64,000 bases of DNA. Origin: Falciphora oryzae. Its lineage: Eukaryota > Ascomycota > Sordariomycetes > Magnaporthales > Magnaporthaceae. Made by a program: the position numbers and the translations under genes. Positions within the stretch are counted from its first letter, which is position 1; every line of letters starts with the position of its first letter. This document shows positions 44,707 to 54,419 of the stretch, piece after piece. The stretch spans positions 117,702-181,701 of the forward strand of contig JNVV01000066.1 of the NCBI GenBank assembly GCA_000733355.1, in the 5' to 3' direction. Under the pieces are notes generated by a model that ran no database searches, was not told the DNA's origin, and was given only the letters and a program-made list of their open reading frames with translations.

Positions 44707-47700
44707 ACTCAATAGCTTCTTTTGCTTAAACCTTCAGCATTTACCAGTTACCATATCGGACTTTAACGACTTCGTTAACATTAACGACCCAGGCTAGAAC
44801 GAGAATCCAAAAACGAGAACATCCACCCTTTCCCCTGGACGCGAGCAACCTACCCCTAATAACCCTCGTAAATACCCTAACTTTAACATCCATAACGTTA
44901 CATCCTATATTTGTTCGCAATTCGCCTATTACGTAACGCGAAACTGCATCCCTACCAAAATCCTACCATAGTTCCAAAAAGCATTTATAGAACGAAAAGC
45001 AGTTCGCGAAACCTTTAGCCTCTTAAACGATTCGGACGATCCAAATCGCCCTAACTACGAGCTCTAAATTCCGGCTCGTTCCTAAAGTTTAACCTTAAAG
45101 CAGCACGGCCAGGAGGTTAACCGCCCGTTAGGAAAACCCGGCAATTAATCGATACCCCGGGCACCGTCGCACCACACCCTAATAAAGGACGATAACGAAA
45201 AAAACGACATCTTTTTTTCGTACGATAAAAACAAAGGTAGTTACAAAATTTTATAAAAAAATGCCCGAATTAAAGCTTTTAAGCTCAATGTAGGATTTCG
45301 ACCATTAAAAAAGCAAACTTAACCTTACGTTCGAAACCAACTTTAACGGTTTCATTACGGCTAAATCACGTATCGCAGCCGCTATTAGAACTTTCGATAG
45401 CGACTTTAATTCCGCCTACAACGGCTCGCGCAAAACCAACCCGGTATTAGGTTTATATTAGCGTAAATTTATGCGATAGCTCTGTAATACCACATTGCGA
45501 GGAGATTTTTTACTTTTAAAAGCTACTAACGACCTATAGCAATTTATGCAAAAAAACGACGAAAACCCTGGTGTTTTCGCAATACGGTACCGACGTATAT
45601 GCGGCGAAGCAGGACAAATAGCAAATATTAACGGCTACGTTATCCGTTTAGTCTTTGTTTTAAAAATCTAAATCACCCGCGGAATGCATTACAAAGTAGA
45701 AACTTTAAAAAACCTTATCGCTACAGCTTAAATCCTTTAAGATACCTTAGGTACGGGTGCTCGCGCCCCGTACGACGAAAAAAAAGATTCCTATAAATCC
45801 TCCCATAAAAAGGACTAAAAGGAATCGAATAAAAACGGGAAGCACAAATTTCGAAGCAAGCAAAAGGGGCGTAACTAACGCAACGGCAATAGCAAAGGCA
45901 ACGGACGCTTGACGCTTTTAAACGCCAAACGCTAACGACGCTGGGACGAAAGCGTATGCCTTAAATGCGGCAAGCCCAACCATATAGCGAAAAATTGCAA
46001 AAACCCCTTTTCCGCTACTAAACCTTCGACTAAAAAGGGCGAATCCCCCCAAAAGGAAAAAGCCAAAATCAATTCCTTAAAGCGCCGGAAAAAGAAAGGT
46101 GGAAAAAAGCAAAGCGAAAAGCGCTAGAAAAACTAAAGGGGAACCCGGTTATCCCTGTACCGACGTTTCGTAACGACCAAATACGCATAACCTTTGCGCT
46201 TGTTACTAAAAGAACCGTTAGCTTTTCCAACGGCAGCCCGAAAGTTAAGGTCGAAATCGGCCTAAATACGTTCGCCGAAATTAATACCGTTTCTATTACC
46301 TTTTGCAAATCCCTAAGCTATAAGCTATGCAACCGTCCCAAATACGATTACCAATCCCTTACTTTCACCGCCGCAAGCGATTAAGGCGTTAAAACTTATA
46401 GCGTTTACCATTTACGATTGAGCTTTTGTAATTAAAATAGCACTCCGGTGGAAATTATCCGGCCATTTCTCGCTATCGAACGAAATTTAGCAAACGCCTC
46501 TATCTTTATAGGCATGCCACTAATGCAGGAACTGGCTATGAACCTCTACCTGGCTAAAGGCACCTGGTGTTTTAACTAACGTCCTCGTATTTATTAGCTA
46601 TCCGTATACCATTTTCGAAAAAGCCTTTAAGCTAAAAATCGCGTGTTTGTTTGTTTTTTTCGCTTTAACCTTTTTATTGGCAGCACCGGGGAGGACGACC
46701 TTTTTAAAAACCGTTCAAACGAACCGCTAGATTTGAAAAACGTCCCTGCAAATTTACGAATAAATTACTTCGATGTATTTGACGTCCGTAAAGGGAAAAT
46801 GCTTTTAAAGCATAGCTATAGCGATTATACTATTAATTTGTTTCCGGGTAAGGAGCCTCCATAAAAATAGATTTACTATTTATTTCCAGCTAAATCGATG
46901 GCATCCAAAAGTACTTTACCGATGCTTTCGCACAAAGCATTATCCGCGAGTTACAGTTACTAGCAAAAGCTTTTATCATTTTCGTCTCGAAAAAAACAGC
47001 ACGTTACGATTGTGCGTTAACTATCGAGGATTTAACGATATTACCATTAAAAATAAACCACCGCTTCCGTTAATCGGAGAAATGCTCGACCGTTTAAACG
47101 GTGCTAAATGTTTGTTTAAAATTAACCTCGTTAATACGTATTATCGATTTCGCATTAAAAAAGGGGACGAATGGAAAACCGCGTTCCGTATTAAGTACGG
47201 GCATTACAAATACTTCGTGCTACCGTTCGGATTTACCAACGCCCTGGCATCGTTTTAAACCTATATTAATAAAGCCTTACGGGGCCTAATGGACGATTTC
47301 GTTATCGTTTATTTAAACGATATCCTTATTTACTCTGGTAGTAAAAAAAAAGTACCAGCATTACTTAAAGCTGGTTTTAAATCGATTTTGCAGCTTTAAG
47401 CTTTATGCTAATCTCAAAAAGTGCACCTCTTTTTAGCAAAAATTTAAGTTCTTAAGTTTTATCGTTAATACTGAAGGGTTTAAAATAGATCCTACGCGTG
47501 TTTAAATCGTCCGCGAATAAATCGACCACCTACTTCGCACGTATAAAAATATCCAAATTTTTGTGGGATTTTGCAACTTTTATTAACGGTTTATCTACGA
47601 CTTTTCCCGCATAGCGAAGCCTTTGCATGACCTATTGCAAAAAATGAAAAACGGACGCAAACTAGGCCAAATAGGCTATTACTAGCAGGAGCCCTAACAG

Positions 47701-50540
47701 CAGGCATTTGAGGACCTAATTAACGCGTTCATAACTGCACCATTGCTGCAGCATTACGACCCGATTTTACCGTTACGAATCGAAACGGACGTTTCCAACT
47801 TTGCTATAGCAGGCATCATGTCGCAAAAGCACGACGGCCAGTAGCACCTTATAGCCTACTGGTTTTAAAAGTTCAAAGGTGCCGAAACTCGGTATCCTGT
47901 GTACGATAAAAAACTTTTCGCAATAGTAGGAAGTTTTCGCTATTAGCGACATTACCTCGAAAGGGCGCAAATTACGGAGGTATTTTCGGATTATAAAAAC
48001 CTTAAAGCTTTTATAAAGCAAAAGCGCTTAAACGGACGACAAGTACGTTAACTATTGCAGTTAGCACCTTACGATTTCGAAATCAAATACCGGCTAGGGT
48101 TTTTAAACCTAGCCGACGCTCCGTTTCGCCGGCCGGATTATATAAACGGTCGCGAGGAAAAATAGGAAACTTTTATTAAAAAACTTTTACCGACGCTATT
48201 AAATAAAATGGGTCGGGAACAAAACGTATTTATTTATAAGTAGCACGCAAAAAACACTACCGAAAAAGCGTCGCTTAATAAGCTTCCCCAGCTAGTAAGC
48301 GCAAAAAGCGCACCTAACGAGCGATCCCTTAAAATTTTTATTTCTAACCGGCGAAGCGAGCGGGATAGCGTACGTTTAATACAGCTTACGCTAACCAATG
48401 ATCCAAACGCTTTTAAAGTTATCCATACCTTATAGGTGCAATTTATTACTCGTTAGGAGGCACGCATTGCTTTGGATTAGTTTAAAAGCAACGTAACTAC
48501 GGACTCCCTAGAGGAAATTTTAACGCCGTTAAGGAAATGGATTGGGGACGTATAAAAACGGGATCCGGCGAGCATAAATTTGTTTAAAAAGCTGACAATA
48601 GTTAAAAAGCCCCGTTTAGTAATACCTAACGTAAAATATATCACACCGCATCGAAATATTGCGATAACGACTCGGTAGCAAAAAGCATCGTGCTTTTATT
48701 TAACTAATAGTAACGAGTTGATTTTCTAGGGAAATTAGGTTTATATTTTTACAAACGAGGCCTTAAAGACCGAAATTTTAAAACAGTTTTACGATTTCCC
48801 GGGAGCCGGTTACTAAAGTGTAGCCAAAACTTTAAATCTTATCCAGCGCTTTTTTTAATGAGATGGAATTAAAAGAGATATTACAGCATATATAGCATCG
48901 TGTTTTTAGTGCTAAAGGAAAGCGATTTATTGTTACAAGCTTTACGGCAAATTTGAACCCCTACCACCGCCAAAAAACAGGCAACTTATAAAAGAAATCT
49001 TTTTAGATTAGGTAACCGGCCTATTTAAAAGCAAAACGGCGGGTAGTTAAATTTTTAACGCGATTTTCGTCGTCGTATGCCGATTAACTAAATATGTGGT
49101 CTTTATCCCCATACGAATTGAGATAAATGCAGGATAGTTCGCAAAGCTGTTTTTCAAGCCTATCGAATGCGTGTTCGGTACTCCTAAAAGCATCGTTAGC
49201 GATCGCGATAGCCGTATCACCAGTAGCTTTTAGGAAAAAATGTGCAAGCACCAAATTATCAAAAGACGCATATCGACCGCCTACCATTTTCAAACGGACG
49301 GGTAAACGGAAATCCTTAACCGCGTTATCGAAAATTACTTCCACAGTTACTGCGCCGGTTCGGAAAACTTTTAGGCATTACTGTTACCGTTAGCAGTTTA
49401 CGCTTACAACAATAGCAGGAACTTTACCACAAGGCATTCGCCGTTCTATTTCCTGTACAGATCGGATTGCGAAATGCAGATTAATATCGCAGACAATATC
49501 CCTAAAGGGAAGGTACCTGTAGCAAAAAACGGCATCGAACGATTTTATGCATTATGTAAAAAGCTTAAAAAAACGTTATTGCAAGCATAAAAACGGTTAG
49601 CTAAATATTACAACAAAAACTACATCCTTATGCAGTTCGCAATTGGAAATTTGATTAAAATGTCTACGAAAAACCTGCGTTTAAAAAACAAAAAGTTAGC
49701 ACCTAAATAGATCGGTCCCTTCCGGATTACCGAACGTATAGGCTAGCAGGTTTACCGTTTGGCATTTCTCAAGCATTACCGCCGTTTTTACGACGTTATT
49801 TCTGTAACAGACTGTAGCCCCCTAAGGGAAAGGGTCACGCCTGTAGGGAAAGGGGATCTCAGAGGTTCAGCGGTTTATCAGTGCGAGGCTTGACAAGTGC
49901 ATGATGATGAGAAACAGAAAACGATTGCTTGCCCTCCAAACCCCCTTTACAGGAGGTCCTTCGGGCCCTTCTTATACACAGTCCTTCGGCTGCCGTCGGC
50001 CTGCCGTCGGCATGCCTCCTTTTTCCGCGGCGCCCGTACGGGTCCGGATATGCTCTATCCCGAATCAACGCTTCGGGGCTTAGATGTGTCATGTAAGGAT
50101 CCCAGCGCGTCACAACCCTTTGGGTCTGACTCTTCTCAAACAGCACGTCGTATGCGCCACCTTATTGGCTGGCTGATATCGTGCTCGCGGTCGCGTTGGG
50201 TCGGCGGGTGCTAATCGCCAAAGCCGTTGGCGGGCGAGGGCGTGAGCGTGGCTGGCTGATATCGCGCCCGCGGGCGCGTTGGGTCGGCGGGTGTTACAAT
50301 TTCCGTGCAATACCTTAAGCGGTATATTGCTAGAAAATAAAGAAATAAAGTGCCGTTACCTATGCTAAAGTACGAGGACGACCAAAAGGAATGAGAGGTC
50401 GAAAAAGTACGAAATAAGGGACGGATTTGAAGCAAAAAGTACTACCTGGTTAAATGGAAGGATTGGCCGGCAAAGTATAACATTTGGGAGCCTGAAAAAC
50501 ACCTTCGCGGCGCACCCACGAAAGTACGAGCCTTCTAAAG
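44707..50540 (+). pseudogene. degenerate gag-pol of retrotransposon 2
   Basis: Read on the plus strand. Gag remnants lie at about 45265-45730. A CCHC zinc knuckle with all ligands kept is at 45957-45998 (CLKCGKPNHIAKNC). The reverse transcriptase core at 47010-47258 is the longest open piece (LCVNYRGFNDITIKN, then YFVLPFGFTNALASF). The catalytic box just after it reads YLND in place of YxDD, so activity is lost. RNase H and integrase remnants follow to about 49790. After the solo LTR a chromodomain resumes at 50360-50540 (YYLVKWKDWPAKYNIWE). Many TAG stops stand where glutamine or tryptophan is expected. Confidence 0.85.
49803..50298 (-). repeat. solo LTR, third chromovirus subfamily
   Basis: 496 bp, TGTAACA...TGTTACA, flanked by the 5-bp duplication ATTTC (49798-49802 and 50299-50303). 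It lies between the integrase and chromodomain of retrotransposon 2. It shares the internal phrases TCTCAGAGGTTCAGC and AAACGATTGCTTG with the other LTRs. A segment of about 45 bp (GGCTGGCTGATATCG to TCGGCGGGTG) is duplicated inside it at 50165-50209 and 50250-50293. Confidence 0.93.
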
Positions 50541-50785
50541 GCCCGGAACAAAAGGAACTGAAAGATCCGCGAGCTCCAAGACGTGGAGCCAAGCAGTAAA
50601 GAAGGGGACACCTAAAATCGCCAAATTGGTTATCCTTTTTCAAGGGTTTTATTAGAAACTAGCGCCTACCCCAGGCGAGGGAAAAAGACGGTTAACGCCC
50701 TTGCGAGTTTACGAAAACTTATCGTTGCACTAAAAAAAAGGAAAAAGTTAGAGGCCGAGGACAGCTTCTTTAGGAAGGGGATAGT

Positions 50786-51313
50786 TGTAACACCCCACAC
50801 AAAACCATGGCCAGCAGCCGTAGGGGACGCCACTGGTGACCTCAAGGGAGGCTTCCGGGTGGTAGCCGGAGGGGCGCAAGCCCTAACGGATATGCGGATT
50901 AGGAAAGTTTAACTTTGCGACACGCACGCCGATCAGCCCCCGCAAATCAGCCCGGCCCGGAACCCAAAAAGGGACAAAACATATCCGGCTCCGACGGACG
51001 CCGCGGAGGAGGCAGTGTGCCGATAACAACCGAAAGGCAGGCCCCGACGGACGCCATGGAGGAGGAGGCGCGCCGACGACAGCCGAAGGACGGCCGGAGG
51101 GCCAGAGCATAAGGAGGGCCCGAGAGACCCCCTGTGAAGGAGGCCCAGAGGGCAAGCTATCGTTTCTGTTTTTTTACCATCAATACAAACTTGTTGAGTT
51201 TTGACGAATACGACTGTTGAGCTGCTGAACCTCTGAGACCTCCCTGCGAGAACCCCCCTTTTCCAGGCCTGACACTACTGTAGCTGGCTATAGTAGGGCG
51301 GAGGCCTGTTACA
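50786..51313 (+). repeat. 3' LTR of retrotransposon 2
   Basis: 528 bp, intact TG...CA ends and clearly less decayed than the 5' LTR. Confidence 0.92.
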
Positions 51314-51318
51314 TTTCG

Positions 51319-53288
51319 TACCTTTTCGATAGTAAATAACCTTTTAAATCGGACACGTGTTTTTTTTAGCCTTCCGGCGTTTGCTTAATGCTTCGTTCAC
51401 TTTTTGTAATTTAAAGCACTTTTCCTCCAAAAGGTTAACCCGATGCATAATTGCCTTAACCCCTTTTGCAAATTAGTCCACAGCCGCTAGCATAAATATC
51501 GGAAAGCTGCTTTAGTAATTAGAAATTCGAATTTTAATGTGTTCAGATTGCGAAGTTGCTTTTTTAACTATCCGGGGCGTTTTAAAGGGAGTTGGAATCC
51601 GTACCTTTACATCCAGCTTTTCTAAAACCAAATCCGGATTAAAAGGAATAAAGCTGGCCTTTTAAAAGGCTTTTTAAATGTTTCTTTTGGTTATAAAATT
51701 AAAAAATGCCGTTTTAAACGCCGAAAAAAACTCGACTTTAGTTATGTAGTTAACGTACGATTTTATTAGGTTTTCGATTTATCGACCGTACGCTTTTTTT
51801 ATTAGGTTAAAACTGTAACAGGCCTCCGCCCTACTATAGCCAGCTACAGTAGTGTCAGGCCTGGAAAAAGGGGGTTCTCGCAGGGAGGTCTCAGAGGTTC
51901 AGCAGCTCCACAGTCGTATTCGTGCAGGGCTCAACAAGTTTATGGTGTAGGTAGAAACAGAAACGATAGCTTGCCCTCCGAACCTCCTTCACAGGTGGTC
52001 TCTCGGGCCCTCCTTATGCTCTAGCCCTCCGTCCGTCCTTCGGCTGTCGTCGGCGCGCCTCCTCCTCCGTGGCGTCCGTCGGGGCCTGCCTTTCGGTTGT
52101 TATCGGCACACTGCCTCCTCCGCGGCGTCCGTCGGAGCCGGATGTGTTTCGTCCCTCTTAGGGTTCCGGGCCGGGCTGATCTGCGGGGGCTGATCGGCGC
52201 GCGTGTCGCAAAGTTAAACTCTCCTGATCCGCACATCCGTCAGGGCTTGCGCCCCTCCGGCTACCACCCGGAGGCCTCCCTTGTGGTCACCGGTGGCGTC
52301 CCCTGCGGCTGCTGGCCATGCTTCTGTGTGGGGTGTTACAAAAACACCTAACGTCAAACGGCTAAAAGAAATAAAACGAATGCGAAAGTATGCAAAACGT
52401 AATAATGTTATATTTTTAGCAATAAAACTCGAAATCCGTCAAATAGTGGCTTTCGTATCCGTTTAGCACTAATAAACGATAAAACCCCGTAAAACGAATT
52501 GCAATATATTTATTAAAATATTAAATCCATTCCAAGCCGAGTTCGTTCGTAATCTATTTATTAGCGCTCGTTGCAATAATTTAATTGCGTAAAAAGTCCG
52601 TTTTCGAATACCAATTAGCTAAATAGTACTGCTTTTTAACGATAATAAAAGTAAAAACCGCTTAACCGCAACAATTAACTTTTTGAATAGCTGTAGCCCA
52701 TTTCCGGTTGCTAAGCTGGATTAGCTTTGCTTTATTTCGCCTTTCCGATATTGTAATAACTATAACGGCCGCGATTATGCCTATAAAAAAGCCGGTTTCG
52801 TTAAAATTATAAATATCGTTATTTTAAATGCCATATTTGGCTACAATGTTCCGTATAAAGTCGAACTACGCAAAAACGAGCTTAGGATTTTCGCATTTGG
52901 CCCTTTGGTAGTCGTACTTTCGAATCCAGCGCGTGCCGAGCTTTACGCGGCGTTTAACGAAGTTCGCAACCTAGTTTTTGCCAACGACGCCCGCGTCGCG
53001 TTCAGCCAGCAATCGGTTAGCTATATTTTTAACACTAAAAGGCCGGGGAGGAAATGCGTAGGAATCCAGCTCGAGTATGTATTTGACAAGCGCCTCCTTT
53101 TCGGATTCCGTCAATTTCCGGGAATTGGGTATGCTATTGCATCGAACAATCCGGCCGCGGCGTCGGTCGTTAAGCGTAGAATAAGGAACATTATAAAGCT
53201 TCGCTGCGGCACGCATGCTAATTTTCGAATCGGTTTCAATTGCCAGTAAGGCAAGGAGCACTTTGGATTTTTTGGATTGCGAATCCAT
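51319..53288 (-). pseudogene. Fot1/pogo-type DDE transposase, broken
   Basis: Starts at ATG 53288 on the minus strand. The first 105 residues are open and show a psq-type helix-turn-helix (AAKLYNVPYSTLNDRRRG) and a CENP-B-like segment (SIPNSRKLTESEKEALVKYI). A TAG follows where tryptophan is expected. The frame then continues recognisably (NFVKRR, RKYDYQRAKCENPKL, IYNFNETGFFMG), with further TAG and TAA stops at tryptophan and glutamine positions. The solo LTR at 51814-52340 splits it, and the more left-hand part is AT-rich and hard to read. Known: these enzymes cut and paste at TA sites. This copy cannot be active. Confidence 0.85.
51814..52340 (-). repeat. solo LTR of the retrotransposon 2 family
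   Basis: 527 bp, inverted relative to the LTRs of retrotransposon 2, flanked by the 5-bp duplication AAAAC (51809-51813 and 52341-52345). It is inserted in the pogo transposase coding region. Well preserved, with CpG-rich stretches intact. Confidence 0.93.
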
Positions 53289-53384
53289 TGCGTAGGTGTT
53301 GAGATGTTTGGGTGGAAAGTTGACGCGTCGCGTCGCGACCAGAATTGATCGACTCGGTGGTTTGACGACTCGGTGGTGAACACG

Positions 53385-54419
53385 TTACTTATCCACTAAC
53401 GAAACCTTATAGCCGAACCTCTTCTCGATGTGTGCGGGATGCAGCCACCACAGCCAGGGCGATGGACCACGTACCTCGGGCGCCTGGGGGAGCGCGCCTG
53501 CAATATCGGTGGCGAGGTCGAGGAACACCTCGCTGCCGAATCGTAAGGCGACAAAATCGTACTCTGATTCGAGTCGGTGAAGAATGGTGGCCAGCGGCAT
53601 ACGGATGGACGCTGGAAGGCTAGCGTCGGCGAGCTTCGCGGCCAGATAGTCGTGCATGCACCCAATACCATCGCCCTCACCTCGGCGGCCCACTTCAGCA
53701 ATAACCCTGGGCCCATCGGGAAGGTGGGCTACCGCCTTGCGAAAGTCCCGCACGAAACGATCTGGAATACGCTCTTTGCGCATGCCTACGCCGTCGTTGC
53801 CACCAAAGCGTCGCCGGCGTGCAAGCGAGCGCATATAGAGGACTGCGTGGCGGAAGAAGTTTAAGACGCCGGTAATGCCGTAGGGCTCGGGTTTGAGGAA
53901 CAAGCAATTGCCGCGGCGCTTATCATGGTTGATGGCGATAAACAACACGTGCCGATGGCCGTAAGCGAGCGGGGGCAACGCATCGTCGGCACGAAGGTCC
54001 ACGCCGCCTGTACAGCCGGGTGCGCTGTGGCGCTTGAGGTGACTGCTGATACGTGGCGTGCCGACTCCCCGGAAGTAGGCAGACAGTCGTCCGCGGGGGT
54101 CGCGGCAAACGAAGGCGCCGTGCACAAATCCCTGGTTGCGCTCCACCGCCAGGGCGGTGAGGTACCACATGATGCCCGTTACCTGGCGGTCGCGGGTAGC
54201 TGGATCGGTTTCGCGTCCTGCGAGCCGCCGCACATCGTCGGCCGACCAGGGAGAGGTCATGATGGCGCGCACGTCTTGGGCGCCCTGTGCCACCAGCACA
54301 CGAATCTCGGCCTCGCGGGGGGCCAAATCGGCGGCGGCGATGAAGGCGGTGAGGCGGTCCACTATCACCTCTACGGTGTCTTGCTGTGGTCGTTTCGAAT
54401 TCATTGCACCGCGCTGCAT
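53385..54419 (-). CDS. orphan intronless protein, C-terminus possibly cut by transposon
   Basis: One exon of 344 residues from ATG 54419 (a second ATG at 54404 begins MNSKRPQQD). I do not recognise the family. The protein is Arg- and Asp-rich, without signal peptide or membrane span. It has a central conserved-looking block (RHVLFIAINHDKRRGNCLF, then KPEPYGITGVLNFFRHAV) and an N-terminal helical part. Its even, GC-rich coding without introns resembles bacterial genes, and the style recalls secreted bacterial effectors, but this is impression only. The stop TAA is made of the TA target site (53386-53387) plus the first base of the pogo element, so the natural end was probably further on and has been lost. 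Its codons are undamaged, unlike the adjacent transposons. Confidence 0.6.
   Translation of the reverse strand: MQRGAMNSKRPQQDTVEVIVDRLTAFIAAADLAPREAEIRVLVAQGAQDVRAIMTSPWSADDVRRLAGRETDPATRDRQVTGIMWYLTALAVERNQGFVHGAFVCRDPRGRLSAYFRGVGTPRISSHLKRHSAPGCTGGVDLRADDALPPLAYGHRHVLFIAINHDKRRGNCLFLKPEPYGITGVLNFFRHAVLYMRSLARRRRFGGNDGVGMRKERIPDRFVRDFRKAVAHLPDGPRVIAEVGRRGEGDGIGCMHDYLAAKLADASLPASIRMPLATILHRLESEYDFVALRFGSEVFLDLATDIAGALPQAPEVRGPSPWLWWLHPAHIEKRFGYKVSLVDK

Larger units (their letters stand above)
44179..51313 (+). mobile_element. Ty3/Gypsy chromovirus LTR retrotransposon 2, degenerate
   Basis: Two 528-bp LTRs (44179-44706 and 50786-51313) and a 5-bp target duplication TTTCG (44174-44178 and 51314-51318). 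The coding strand is plus. The polypurine tract AGGAAGGGGATAGT at 50772-50785 is identical to that of retrotransposon 1, so the two are close relatives. The left LTR start has decayed from TGTAACA to TATAACA. It is inserted within the pogo element and itself holds a solo LTR at 49803-50298. Confidence 0.93.
43889..53385 (-). mobile_element. Fot1/pogo DNA transposon carrying nested retroelements
   Basis: The left end reads ATGTGGTTCACAAACGAGTGG, and the right end on the minus strand reads ACGTGTTCACCACCGAGTCG. Each is flanked by TA (43887-43888 and 53386-53387). Removing the nested chromovirus (44179-51313) and solo LTR (51814-52340) with their duplicated target sites leaves about 1.8 kb, the usual size of Fot1-type elements. 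The transposase is read from 53288 leftwards on the minus strand and is broken. Confidence 0.85.

Noticed and set aside
50915..51112. Frames in the LTRs with similar proteins at 44276-44548, 50883-51155 and 52021-52351
   Set aside because: These are repeated because the LTR is repeated; no function or domain is indicated.
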